Below are positions 23,501 through 34,634 of a DNA stretch of 64,000 nucleotides, one piece after another. The stretch lies in contig JAYXKI010000004.1 of NCBI GenBank assembly GCA_037892935.1, forward strand, positions 992,001 through 1,056,000, in the 5' to 3' direction. A program made the translations under genes and the position numbers. Position 1 is the first letter of the stretch. Each line of letters begins with the position of its first letter. Origin of the DNA: Phlebopus portentosus (lineage: Eukaryota; Basidiomycota; Agaricomycetes; Boletales; Boletinellaceae). A model generated the notes under the pieces. It made no database searches. It was given only the letters and a program-made list of their open reading frames with translations, and had not been told where the DNA came from.

Positions 23501-24646
23501 TTTACTTTCCTTGGTTGTGTTCCGGCTACAAAACATTTGGGGTGCTAGGTAACCACTTGTAGCCGTGCTGAACGAGACGGCATGGCATTAGTCCTGACTA
23601 GCGTAAACACAGATATTCTGGCGAAGTCATGCGTCCCTCGTTTCTAAAGCACCGTGTCTCCACTAATCCGTGGGTCGGAATTATTCATTTCCGCGCTGCT
23701 CTTCTTCGCGACTGTCAAGTTTTCCCTATCATTCCGCACGGTGTTCTCGTCAAGATCTTTTGTCATCATTCATTCGTAGCAGATATTTATCAAATTCTGG
23801 GTCGTAAGATGCGCTTGGGTCAGTCTAACTCCGATGCCCTGTCAGTATTTATCTTTCTTGCAATACTTCGATTCTTGAAAATTGGGTGCATATCCGAGTT
23901 TTGTCACTAAAGGAACGATAAATTTGATACTTCAGGCACAGTCAGTAAAGCTGGGCTCATTATACTGCCTAGAACAGGCCGACCCGCTCGGACAGCGTTT
24001 TATGTCGGGCACTAGACACTTCAGTAGGGTAACTGGCTCTTATTAGTCAGAGCAGTAAACTGCGACGACGACGACATCATTGGTATGGTCTAGAATGGAA
24101 GCTTAGTAACTGTCGCGGGCTGAGGGCAAGTGAAGCCTATCAGAATAAAGCTTTCTTGCGAGAGCCAGTGATGAATTTATCCTCTGAGCTCTTCCCGCCG
24201 TTTCGTATCACAGATGCAGGTGCAATGCGATGCTGGTTACGTGAACAGAAAAAAACGCTAAACGTCGGATTCGGAACACGGTCGAACCAGTGCCATCGAG
24301 GGCCAAACACAATAAAAATTTCAGGTGTCTCTCCGCGTTTTAGCTACCAATCCCCGGATCATCCATTTTGTTACTTTCAGGAAACGCTTGAGAGCAATAA
24401 CAACAGGCCGTGATTTATGTACGTCGTGATAAGTGCTGCGTAGGGTGTTACTATTTGGGCAGTCGGAGTGAGAACCGGCAGATGTATACTTCAACCTGCG
24501 ATCATTTCCTACGATCAAGTCGCTCAAGAAGTCTCCTGCTTTAGAACGAAGGCGGCGACCCGCATTCCCTGACGCTCTGAACCCGATATTTAGTTCTTAA
24601 TGGCCACAATGATTAAGTCCAGATGCTGTTCCCTCTCAGAACACTA
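20514..24646. other. Host intergenic region without a recognised gene
   Basis: No product recognised in about 4.1 kb. One coding-like stretch on the plus strand (about 20731-20916) reads ...TKPMNDFIAWQAEQKRDKN... and ends at a perfect GTAAGT donor; it faintly resembles the first helix of an HMG box, but no second exon was found. A TATAAA box at 21604 precedes an ATG at 21636 with only a short frame. A run of 17 G occurs at 22103-22119. Other short frames (for example near 21200-21400 and 23130-23330, minus) show no recognisable domain. The base composition and lack of repeats resemble the flanking host genes rather than the transposons. Confidence 0.4.
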
Positions 24647-25271
24647 ATGGACAAAGACAACTTTGACTGGTTCATCCATATGAGTGAGTACATTCATCCC
24701 AGCGCTTTATTACTTTCACAGCTTCTTCCTCTCTAACAGCCGAGGAAGACTTTGATCGCTATATTTCTGAAAACATCCCATTAGACAAGGAGGTAGCAAG
24801 TCTGCTTTTTGGAGAAACAAACTCGGGATCCCGGACCTCGCAGAAGTCGGCATTAATTGAGCACTCGGCGAACAAGGCGCAAGAGTCGGGCGACAATGAT
24901 GTCACCGTACAAGACGGCAAAGCCCCTGTACCAGAGACACAAAGAAACGAAAACCCATGCGGTCCTTGCAAATCTCGCAAGAAAAAGGTGAGACCTATCA
25001 TGGGTTCAACATTGGACAAATCTTTCCTTATCCAACTCCATCAAGTGTATACCTATTTCGTTGCAGCCACAGCTTTGCGAGTTTTGTTCAAAACGTGGCG
25101 AAAAGGAGTGCCCGCCTCGATTCGTCAAGTTTGCTGGAGCAGATACATCGTCAACTGTAAGCGAGCCTCAAGCATTTCCGGCCTAAGAGACGATTCTGAT
25201 TATGCGCCTCGGATAAGAAATTGAACAAGGACAAAGACGGTTTTGTCTATGAATACATGGATGTCGATTGA
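24647..25271 (+). CDS. Small cysteine-cluster protein, 148 aa, four exons
   Basis: Exons 24647-24683, 24722-24987, 25067-25156 and 25218-25271 join in frame (447 nt with TGA). Introns are 38, 79 and 61 nt with GTGAGT, GTGAGA and GTAAGC donors and AG acceptors. The protein has an acidic N-terminal half and a C-terminal cluster: C92-x2-C95, basic SRKKK, C105-x2-C108, x7, C116. This recalls a Zn(II)2Cys6 DNA-binding domain but with five cysteines and nine residues between the second and third, so it is either a degenerate cluster or another zinc site. It ends YEYMDVD. An in-frame ATG at 24623 could add eight residues. A nuclear role is inferred only from the basic zinc-like motif. Confidence 0.65.
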
Positions 25272-25777
25272 ACGTCGCATTCCACATTACGTCCCAGTGT
25301 GTCCGAAAGTCGATTACGCGATGCTCTCTTCAGAACAGATTCCTCTGCTCATGTCGACACTTGGTCCATGTCTGTAATTTTCGAGTCAAACTGAGACAAA
25401 CGTCACTTATACCATTCGTTCTCTGTGTCTGTACCTTCTTAGTAGCAGAAGCTGTTAGCAATCGGCTTGTGAGGTGCCTAATTTTTGGTCTCGTGAGGCC
25501 AGATAGGAATGATTAACCTATGATCGACGGAGGGTACTGAACTACAGTGCGTATCACCTAGACGCGGCAGCTCTGCCGAGCACGTAAATTTTAGTTTTTT
25601 GTAAAAATCTCGCGGATCTATCAATAAAGTAGGCAAAATATGCAATTTTTCGCAATTTGAAAAAATGCCAAGACTGTTTCAATTTTGGTTGGAAAAAAAA
25701 ATCACGTGAAATTCAATAAAAATTTATGGACTGTTTTGCATGGCTTGTAAGTAACCCAGAATATTATTCCTGTGGGT
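25272..25777. other. AT-rich intergenic stretch before the transposase relic
   Basis: No gene seen. Between 25585 and 25745 the sequence is rich in A/T runs and probably contains the left end of the DDE transposon, but no terminal inverted repeat could be paired with the right side. Confidence 0.4.
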
Positions 25778-26722
25778 ATGCCTCCAGGAAATGCAAAATC
25801 TCACATTGCAAAGCAAAGAAGGTTTGCTGGCGGCAAGACCTTTACTTTGGAGCGGACAGATGAGGATACATCTGGGAATTACGAAGCATCAGAAGATGAT
25901 GGTTATGAAAGTGAGGACAGGCTTCTCAAAGATGCCATGTGTGGACTAAGGAAGCAGCTGAAACCCATGGAGAAGTCAACCGTATCGGTACGTTGCACAA
26001 ATATATTATTTCAAATCAGCATATTCATTTGTAAAATAGAAATCTGGCAGTTTGTTACATGGTGTATACACAAAGGACTCAAGAACAACAAAATGGAGAT
26101 GAAAGAGAGAAGCCAGGACCCTTTTAGAACATGCCAAACAATACAGAAAGCTGGACTATTTTTTTGGGAAGCAAGTAAGATATACATAAATTCAAATATA
26201 TGCACATAAATTCAATTTAGAATATAGAAGGTCCCCATTCCAGAAGACCAGAACTTGGAGCGCTTTCCAGACATCAATCTAATGCTTACGATCGAAGAAC
26301 CAAATAAATAGGAACAAGAAGTTCAGGCTATGTTTGCAGGAGCCAAGTTGACAGTGGAAGAAGCACCAGAAACAAATTTCAATGAAGATTTTGTAAGTAC
26401 ATTTTATTCTGAGAACTTCTACCTAAAACTTACAAACCAAAGTTTGATCCTGATGAATACATGGATGAGACGGAAGTACCAGATGTTGCAGAGCTTAAGA
26501 CAATAGACAATAATGACTGCACTGCATCAGAATGGCCTCCTGAAGTGGTGTACCGGTGTCCTGGATCTGAGAACCCACCAGAACGTCCAATCGAGCACTC
26601 CAGTACAGCTAGCATGATGGAGGAAAGAATATTCCCCAAAGAAGAAGTAGAAGAAAGGGACATATTGGAATTAGTGAAGAAGAGTATTATGGACTTACGG
26701 CACCTCTGAGCCACTGGGGCGG
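25778..26722 (+). pseudogene. DDE transposase relic, 5' part
   Basis: This is the N-terminal portion of a cut-and-paste transposase widespread in mushroom-forming fungi (start MPPGNAKSHIAKQRRF, then acidic and basic segments, later ...DILELVKKSIMDLRHL). Exons are separated by short AT-rich introns, for example 25988-26039, 26174-26220 and 26393-26440. In-frame stops occur (TGA after KWR near 26096, TAG near 26309, TGA at 26707), so it was already dead. The frame is interrupted at 26722 by TyB and resumes at 38777: GCG G | TG ATG CAA reads straight through once TyB and one copy of the duplicated GCGG are removed. Confidence 0.8.
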
Positions 26723-28351
26723 TGAAACTCCTGTGGACGTTCTGATGCCGGACAGGGAGTGTATAGTTCGAGGGGCTGCCCTAGAATACCTTCAAGTGGT
26801 CAGCAGAGAATTACACCCGAGCTAAGGGCACGAAGGAGTGGAGGGAAATAGGGATAGACAATGGAAGGGCTTGGAGAGAACCGGGGATATGAGAGAAGCG
26901 CTCGAGGAGGAATTCCGAGGGTAGGCTTCTCCCGAGATCGACGGTGGCGGTGCAAAGGCTAAATCGACTCTCCGGCTCAACTGCGAGCTCTGGACTAAAG
27001 CCGACTAACCCAAGGCACAAGAACTAAACTAACTAAGCTACGCTAGTCGAACCACCAACCCGAACGTGACTAATCGACTGTGCTAACACACTGGTAAGCG
27101 ACTGCAGCCGATCTCACTCGTAGTCTAAAGTGTCGGAACGCGGCGTAACGATTCGAAACGCGATTCGATGGACGAAGGACAATTGCTGAGTGTGTCGAAA
27201 TGTGATGCGAGGGATGGAGGTGCGAAACGATGACGGAAGGGGACTGAGAGAATCGAAGGATACGTGTGGGACGATGAAACCGAACGTTTCCGATCTAAAC
27301 GATGCGGAATAGCACCGGGCTGGTCTTGAGGAAGCGGAGAGTGGAAAGTCAGGAGGAAAGGGGTGATATGGTGTCCTTTCCCGACGACACTGGAGAGGGG
27401 AAGGTGTTGCGAGACCGAATGCGAGTGGCACGCAGAGTAACTGGGTTACGAGCGAAACCGGGCGAAACGGATCGAAACACGTGAGGGGGTCTTGTTTCGG
27501 GTGAGAGAAGATAGAGAAGCCTTTATACGATGACGGCGAACTATACGAACGCACGAACGGCTCTACTGCGAAGAGAGATCACCGATCGACTGTACAGAAC
27601 ACGAAATGTCGTATATTAGACTATAGAGACGAGAGAGTCCACTACGAACAAGTAGACTAGAGGTCGAGAGGCTTTGAGACGATGTGAGAACTGCAAGCTA
27701 AGCTCCCCACTCAGCTCCGACTCAGCTTCCTCCCTACTACGAGAGTCGTGCTATATTTATACTAAACGTCCAAGACTGAGCCTCCCAGCGGTCAGAGAAC
27801 CTACGTCATAAAGAAAAGGGAACGCATATCGCTATCTACAAAGGAGAGGAGCGCATAGGAATGGTTTAAGGGACACATAGGTCAAAAGAAACAATACTAA
27901 GCATGTCTGGAACGAGAGCATAATGGATTAAAGGGGACGCATATAGAAAGGTCAGAATATGTGCGGAACCTTCGGAACCGGGTCTCTTTGAGCGGAACGG
28001 AGCGGAACTCGGGGAAACGACTCGGAAGGGCTCTGGCTAGCCTGACAAAGTAAGTCTGCGATGTTTAACAAAGGAGAGGGACTGAGGACGAGGTTGCAGG
28101 GTCAAATCTCTTTGTCTGGAATGCGGATCCGAGGCCCGGAGACTTGTGATCGACGCGTGCAAACTCGATGCCGTGATTCTCCCATCTTGATGGCTGATCA
28201 AAGAACAGTGCACGTGCCATCTGGACTATGGCGTTCTTGCTAAGTTCACTCGTTCGAGCGAAACCAGTCGAAACCGAGCGAAACCAGTCAGAACACCGCG
28301 GAACTGGTCGTAATGACTCCGTACGTTCCCAAGCTTCAGACTTACTCTTCA
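26723..28351 (-). repeat. TyB 3' LTR
   Basis: It is a near-identical partner of 37148-38776. A TATA box (TATAAATA on the minus strand, 27754-27761) marks the likely promoter. Hexamer CG(A/G)AAC occurs about 14 times on the plus strand, with dense clusters at 27451-27480, 27962-28020 and 28257-28310. Purines GGGAGA directly precede the LTR in element orientation and may be a short polypurine tract. Confidence 0.92.
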
Positions 28352-28479
28352 TCTCCCGGGTTCATGAAATAGTGACCGTCCGCGGTCACTCCCATCTCAA
28401 TCCGACGCGTGGGAGTTTCGAAGCATAACGCGTCGCGTCCAAATTTTCTTCCGCTGTCATCTCTTCTTCATTCTTCAAC

Positions 28480-30768
28480 ATGTTCACTTCCGAAGAAATC
28501 GTCGCGCTCTTGGGACCCATCAACTCCGATGACGACTGGAAGGCAGCGGTCGCGAAATTCGAGGCAGACGTCGCCTTGGCCAGGTCGGCAATGGATGAAC
28601 TAGACCATGGCGTCACGACGGTAATTCTGCCGGATAAGACAAAACCGGTCGAATGGATCGCGCCTACAGGTTCGATGACGGTTCGGTGGTTGACGAATCC
28701 GGTGATGGAATCTTTGATGGATGGGTGGAAGGCAACCACGGTGCGTAAACCGCGCACTCTAATCAAGAATTTTTGTTAACGAAATTCGACAGGCACGGAA
28801 GGAAGCGTTGGAGCAAGTCCGTCCCAAAGGAACGAAAGAAGTCTGGTCGGAGACGGCGTACTCCAACTACTGCGACACGGACGCTCTCCTACGGACGCTG
28901 TACTACGATCGACGGGAATTTTACGCCAGGATGGAGACCAAACGACGAGCTTTCTTCCGCAGACGCAGGGTTCCATTCCATCCTGCCTCGTTCGATTCGA
29001 TTCGTGGGTTCTTCTTGGGCGAATCGTTCCCTCCAATGTTCCCGAAACCGCGCCCTGACATCGAAAAGGCTCTCGAGAACGTGAGAATGGAGAGCTCCAA
29101 GTTCCAACAAACGGCGAGGTTCACCGGCAACACGGACTACACGCGAGACGAAGCTGTCCGGAGTCACATAGGTACTTCTTCTTGTCTATCATCTCCATCT
29201 AATCCTTCCTACAGCAAGCGTTCGAATATTGGGAGGATATCGAGCAACGACACCTTCGTGCAGGGCACATCCTTCGCATCGACAGGGTGAAATTGAGAAC
29301 GGTCCGGCTCCTCTGGGAATACTACGGCTATTCCATTCTTCGTCGTCGGCTCTATCAACTCGTTCGTGCTCAGGAATCCGAAATGCAACAACAACAACAG
29401 CAACAACAACGATCCCAACAAGTGCTGTCTGAACCTTTCTCTCAACCGCAACAACAACAGCAGCAGCAACCAATGCTGCCTGAACCATTTCCTCCGCAAC
29501 AACAACAACAGCAGCAACATCAAATGCTGCCTCAGGACGTCGATAGTCCAATGGAGGTTGATTCCGCTCCTCTTCAGGTCGAAACTGGCGAAACGATTGA
29601 GGACGGAGAAGTCGCGGAACCGGTCGAAACGCTCGAAACCGGAGCGGAACGTTTGGAAGGGGCAAGCCGTTCTACACCCTTAACCTCACTCGAACCCACA
29701 ATGCTCGAGATTGAGCTTCGCGAGAGTGAAAGACGTGAAGAAGAGGAACGCGCTGCTCAACGCGCCGAAATCTTCCGGATGGCTGCCGAAATCGAGGCCA
29801 ACATGCGACGACGACTGGATGCAGGGACTCGCCGCGTTCGTGGTGTTCGGCAAGTGGTGGACTCGGACGAGGAGACTCCTGCGATTCAGGAAAGTCCTGA
29901 GAGTCCTCCTCCTGGTCATCGGGGAGAAGACTCCGTTATCATGAGTCCAGGCGACGGCGGAATGTATATCGGTGATGTGGGAATGGAGGCGAATGAGCCG
30001 TTTGAGGCGGACGCAAGCCTTGAAGAGATTCAGGCTCTCACTACCGCGAGCAACAACAACAGCAACAACAACAACAACAATAGCGGTACTGCTGCTGTTC
30101 CACGCGAAACTGTCGAAACGCAAGCGAGACGCGTTTCTCCGGCACGACGAGCGTCTTCTCAACCTGAGGCTGGTCCTTCTAGGATTCCGGCTAATGGTGG
30201 TGGTTCTGGTGGTGACGACAACGATAATGACGACGACGACGATGACGACGACGACGACGACGAACGATTGAGCGATGGGCGCGTTCGTCATCGGGTTCCG
30301 TGCGACCAGTGCCAGAAGCGTGGCCGTGATTGCGTGGGTCTTCCTCAGAGGACCTGCGCTCCGTGCTTGAAGCAGGCAAAGGGCTGTAGTCTAGCCACGA
30401 AAGGCAGGGCTGTAGCCGCGAAGCGTAAGGCAGCTCGGGAGGCGCGCGATCGGGAAGCAAAACGCCGGAAAGTCACGGCTCTGGCGGCCAGATCAGTGGG
30501 TGGTCGCGTCGAGCATGAAGCTCTGCAGCGGGAGGTCGGGGAATCCGAGCTGCAGTTCGTGCTGGCGCGGATGGATCACCGGGACAAGGTCCTGTCCCGG
30601 ATGCTGAACGAATTCAGCGTCCTCGTAGCGCAGGCGCACGCGGATCGTCGTCTGCTGCTCGAGTTGGCTGGGGTGAAGACGGGGGAGGGTGAAGACGAGG
30701 AAGAAGAAGATAGAGGGGAAGTGGAGAGGGTTCGTCAGTCGAAGGGGAAAGGTAGGGCTCGGGAATAG
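28480..30768 (+). CDS. Antisense accessory gene of TyB: 729-aa Zn(II)2Cys6 protein with poly-Q, poly-N and poly-D tracts
   Basis: It lies inside TyB between pol and the 3' LTR, on the opposite strand. Exons 28480-28740, 28793-29171 and 29219-30768 join in frame (2190 nt). Introns are 52 and 47 nt (GTGCGT...CAG; GTACTT...AAG). The N-terminal 230 residues look globular (helical, W/Y/R-rich). Then come Gln repeats (about 268-310), an acidic/Glu region, an Asn run (about 491), an Asp run (about 546-562), a zinc cluster at about 575-603 with spacing C-x2-C-x6-C-x7-C-x2-C-x6-C (CDQCQKRGRDC... CAPCLKQAKGC), a strongly basic segment and a C-terminal helix with an acidic end. The spacing is canonical for fungal GAL4-type DNA-binding clusters, so a nuclear DNA-binding role is likely. 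No stops or frameshifts. Its role for the element is unknown. Confidence 0.85.
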
Positions 30769-31212
30769 AGTATAATCATCGCGTATGCTCTATGTCCTGG
30801 TCGGACTTTTGTAAAATAGAAAAAGAAAAGGACAAAAGAAAAAGAAAAATAACTTGTACTGTACATAGTTGTTTTTATAGTTAATTTATACGATTTTGTT
30901 TCGGTTTTTGTGAATTTTCGTGCGATCGAGCGAGACTGAGTGAAGGCTAGAAGAATAGATCAAAAATTCAAGGAATAGGATGAAAGGAAACTGATACGAA
31001 GTGAAATGAGGCGTTTCGCCGTCGTTCCGCTGTTTTGAACGGCGAAACCGTGCGGAACTGCGTATTAAGTAAAAGTACACGCGTTAGATCCTATTGTGGA
31101 TCACGCTAGCAGAGACGAAACTATAGAAGGAGAATTGGAAGATTAGAATTGATCAGAGGAGAGAGAGAGAATCGGAAATAGTAAGGAGCATATATGAAGG
31201 GAAATGAATGAT
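30769..31212. other. Convergent spacer between the TyB antisense gene and pol
   Basis: About 440 bp without a gene, where the two opposing transcription units of TyB end tail to tail. It includes an A-rich stretch near 30815-30850 after the zinc-cluster gene, suitable for 3'-end formation, and further CG(A/G)AAC words near 31040-31060. Confidence 0.6.
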
Positions 31213-34200
31213 TTAATCGGAATTTTGGGACTCATCGTCAGGGAATTTCTCTGGCGAATCTTCTATTTCGGGTATGTCGTCATCTTCGTCCGATCCAATG
31301 AGCTTGGTCACCGGAACAGTCAAATGCGAACGCGGGAAGTACGGAACCAGGCGAAACGCTGCTATTCGGAGTTTCGAAACCGCTCCATCGAGTTCAGCGA
31401 CGATATACGAACCGCCTTGAGTGCGTCGAACTACCACGTAGGGGCCTAAATAGCGGGGTTTCGTTTTACGATTGAGTTCCATCTTGATACGCGTGTTTCG
31501 CAAGAGTACGAGGCTTCCTGGCTGAAAGTCGTAGTCCTTGATTCTATGCTTCTCCACCTCGGCGAACTGCTTTGCGTATGCATGCCTTGCATTCATGACG
31601 AGTTTCGCAACGCGATCCAACTCTTCTGGACGTTTCTGGAGTTGTTTCGCGCGTATTACGATGAGTTCCGACGTCGTAACTGGCGAATCGAGCGGCGGTG
31701 CTAGGTATGTTGCTTCTGCGAGGTCGAAGGGCAAAACCGCTTCGACTCCATGGGCCATGTAATACGGGGACATTCCTGTCGCTCTGTTGATCGTGATTCT
31801 TTCTGCCCAAAATACCGAGTCAGCGTGATCACTCCAACGCTTGTCATTACCGTCTGCAGCTTTAATCAAGGCTTCCTGTACATCGAAATGTCTGCGTTCG
31901 ACTAATCCATTTGCGCGTGAGTTGTATGACGAAATTCGAATGTGGTTGATGTGATACCGCGTCTTCAAGTAATCTAGCGCGGCAACGAATGGTGTGCCGT
32001 TGTCGGTAACGAGTTCGGGGCATGCTCCATATCGACACAAAAGGTTCTGGAAGATAAACTGGCCTACGGTCTTACCAGTTTCTTCACGAAGAAGTCTAAA
32101 TTCGGGATACGCGGTTAACGAACAACGCGCATGCACAATATACCGGAATCCACTCGATTTCGGCATAACCTTCGAGTCAATATGGATGCGTTGAAACAGA
32201 GGGGCTACCTCCGGTACGTTTGGCGGGATAAGAATATTCTTCGTCTGGCGTATCTGGCACTCATGACAGGTGCGCACGAAATACTTCACGTCCTGTCCTA
32301 AGGACGGCCACCAAAATCTCTCCAGCAGTCGCATTCGAGTGCAGAAAATTCCTTTGTGTCCTAGATCGTCGTGAGCTTGCTTGACTAGGTCCCACCTGCG
32401 TTTCGCTTCTATTACGACTTGGTGCCGGCCGTTCCGCGCCTTTCTCCACAGACGGCCTCCCTTCACGAAGAAGTCAGCTGCGTACCTGATTAGCTTCGCA
32501 TAGCCACTATCGCTAAGATTGTCTGGGCGTGTGAGATGCGTGATTAGCTTCGTGACGTCATCTAAGCGGCTATCCTTCCTTCTCGCGGATTCCGTAGAAG
32601 GAAATAGGTTCTCTGTCGCTGTTTCGCTAGGTGTTCCGCCCTGTTGCGCTACTTGGTATGTCGAAACCGGCTCTTCTATCACAAAACCGTACGTTTCGTC
32701 TACCCAGTCTTCGTACGTTTCATCCGGAGGGGGGTCTTCTTCAGCTGCTCTTCGTCTGGATAATCCATCGGTACACCGGAAATCGGCTGCTGGGATGTGT
32801 CTGAGCTTGAAACTGAAGAGAAGGATACCTGCAATCCATCTGTTAATGGTCGCATTGGGCTGTAGATCGGGATTGTTGATCATCCCCTTGATGTATGCTG
32901 CATCCATTTCGACTACTAGATTCCGGACTCCGATGAGATACAGTCGCATCGCGTGCAGTGCCCGAAATAAGCCGTATAACTCGATTTTCGGCTGTGAATA
33001 CGATGCCTGGGTCTGATTCCAGTTAATAGAACCGAAACGATTGATCCTACGCCTTCCATCCGAGTGCTCTTGTCCTAAATACCAACCAACTCCAATAATA
33101 GACGAGTCTACCGCCAGTATTACTTCGTTGTCTGACGCGTAGTCGATTGCGCACAGCGCCGGGCAAATATTAACGGCTTGCTTTAGTTCGTCCATTGCGT
33201 TCTGTTCTTCGTCTGTCCACGCGAAAATCTGGTTCTTCCTTGTCATGCGGTACAATGGGCGAGCGAGTTTCGAATAATCCTTGACGAAAATCCGAAGGAC
33301 TCCTACCGTTCCCAGAAATCCTCGGACTTCCGTCAGCGTTCTACATGGCGGCCAATCTCGTATCTTCTGTACTTTCGAATCGTCTGGCTCGCGTCCTTGG
33401 TACGTCAACTTGTGTCCAACGAATACGGCTGACTCCACACAGGGAACCAACTTCTTTCCTGAAAACGTTCCTCCTACGGCCTTCATTCGCTGCAAAATTC
33501 TGTTCACATCGCATATATGCTCATACACGAAACGACGAATCTCGGAGTTTCCCGGTATGGTCTCGTACGAACCGTCTGGTAACTCGTATCGCGATTTCGG
33601 ACCTAAACCGGGCGCATCGTCTGCGAAAGGGTTCGTAACGTGCGGAATCTCGTCCTGAAGGATAAAGGCCACGTCGTTATGCATAATCTGCAATGAATTG
33701 GTGTATCCCATTGGTAGAACCGTCATTCGAAATGTTCCCAAGGGTGTCTGGAACGTAGTAAGATCTCGAGATTGTTCGTCCAGCTTTCTTTGGTCGAATG
33801 CCACGAATAAATCCAACTCCGTGTAACAAGCTCGTCCACCACTGCTCTCCGCGATCGTTTCGACGTTCGGTGGTACTGCTGAGTCCTTGACCGTAACCGC
33901 ATTAAGATCCTGCAAGTCGATAATGGATCGTAACGTTTCCTTGTCTTTCTTTACCAAGCAAAACCATCTAGATCGATACGACGAATTCGATGGTTCAATA
34001 ACCCCGTTGCGAATCTTCTCTCGAATAAGTTCGAGGGCCTTGTCATGAATTCCCGGGGGAATCGGAATGCTCTTGTGCTGCCACGGTATATGCGGTATCG
34101 TGGGAATGCGTATCGGGTCGAAATACGTCGGATCGAGAGTTCCGCGTTCGGATTCGGTCCATGCTAACGCTTCTCCCTGCAACATAATCAGATTCTTCAC

Positions 34201-34596
34201 TAATAACCTCTCCGCCGGCCACAGAAAGGTATTCTCGTCGATCTTCAGTGCTTCCATCCTTTCGGCGGTTACACGACCCGTGGGTTCGAACGGCTTCGGT
34301 ACAACTGGCATCTCGGGCATCCCTCTCAACGGATCCGGATGCTGCCTTCGTACGATCCTGTATTCTTCTGGAAGGACTCCCGGGATCGGCCTGACTTTCT
34401 GTGCTACTCGTTTGTAAGCCATTACCGCCGCGTCTTCTTCTTCTGGGGTTTCTAAAACACATGAACGATAAGACCGTTCTTCTTTGTCAGTAGTATAGCA
34501 ATTTTTGTTTAATAAATAAGGCAATCGTTGGTTGAAAAGAGATGGGATCATGTGTGAAATAAATTCGAAATCATAAGAAAATACCTGAACCGGCAA
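31213..34596 (-). CDS. TyB pol: reverse transcriptase, RNase H, integrase (about 1127 aa)
   Basis: The polyprotein copies element RNA and inserts the DNA. Reverse transcriptase lies at about residues 160-400, with the active site as FADD (about 325) in place of the usual YxDD; both Asp are kept. RNase H lies at about 490-620 (ILAVDSS, IELYGLFRAL, TDGLSRR). Integrase has an H/H/C/C zinc region (about 740-775) and catalytic D, D and E at about 805 (HIDSK), 863 (VTDNGTPF) and 899 (NGLVERRH), with a C-terminal beta domain (LGPYVVVRR). No chromodomain was seen. The frame is -1 relative to gag-pro and is open upstream past 34640, overlapping the gag-pro stop, so a -1 frameshift is possible. Alternatively an intron GTATTTTC...TTTTAG (about 34447-34575) joins them. 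The frame is intact; no ATG lies at its 5' end. Confidence 0.9.
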   Translation of the reverse strand: MPVQVFSYDFEFISHMIPSLFNQRLPYLLNKNCYTTDKEERSYRSCVLETPEEEDAAVMAYKRVAQKVRPIPGVLPEEYRIVRRQHPDPLRGMPEMPVVPKPFEPTGRVTAERMEALKIDENTFLWPAERLLVKNLIMLQGEALAWTESERGTLDPTYFDPIRIPTIPHIPWQHKSIPIPPGIHDKALELIREKIRNGVIEPSNSSYRSRWFCLVKKDKETLRSIIDLQDLNAVTVKDSAVPPNVETIAESSGGRACYTELDLFVAFDQRKLDEQSRDLTTFQTPLGTFRMTVLPMGYTNSLQIMHNDVAFILQDEIPHVTNPFADDAPGLGPKSRYELPDGSYETIPGNSEIRRFVYEHICDVNRILQRMKAVGGTFSGKKLVPCVESAVFVGHKLTYQGREPDDSKVQKIRDWPPCRTLTEVRGFLGTVGVLRIFVKDYSKLARPLYRMTRKNQIFAWTDEEQNAMDELKQAVNICPALCAIDYASDNEVILAVDSSIIGVGWYLGQEHSDGRRRINRFGSINWNQTQASYSQPKIELYGLFRALHAMRLYLIGVRNLVVEMDAAYIKGMINNPDLQPNATINRWIAGILLFSFKLRHIPAADFRCTDGLSRRRAAEEDPPPDETYEDWVDETYGFVIEEPVSTYQVAQQGGTPSETATENLFPSTESARRKDSRLDDVTKLITHLTRPDNLSDSGYAKLIRYAADFFVKGGRLWRKARNGRHQVVIEAKRRWDLVKQAHDDLGHKGIFCTRMRLLERFWWPSLGQDVKYFVRTCHECQIRQTKNILIPPNVPEVAPLFQRIHIDSKVMPKSSGFRYIVHARCSLTAYPEFRLLREETGKTVGQFIFQNLLCRYGACPELVTDNGTPFVAALDYLKTRYHINHIRISSYNSRANGLVERRHFDVQEALIKAADGNDKRWSDHADSVFWAERITINRATGMSPYYMAHGVEAVLPFDLAEATYLAPPLDSPVTTSELIVIRAKQLQKRPEELDRVAKLVMNARHAYAKQFAEVEKHRIKDYDFQPGSLVLLRNTRIKMELNRKTKPRYLGPYVVVRRTQGGSYIVAELDGAVSKLRIAAFRLVPYFPRSHLTVPVTKLIGSDEDDDIPEIEDSPEKFPDDESQNSD

Positions 34597-34634
34597 TTGG
34601 TTACTACCATTCTTGTCTCGCTGATTTCTCTCAA

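Noticed and set aside
29384..30265. CAA/CAG, AAC and GAC repeats as simple microsatellites only
   Set aside because: They sit in frame within a long spliced coding sequence and encode Gln, Asn and Asp tracts typical of fungal regulators.
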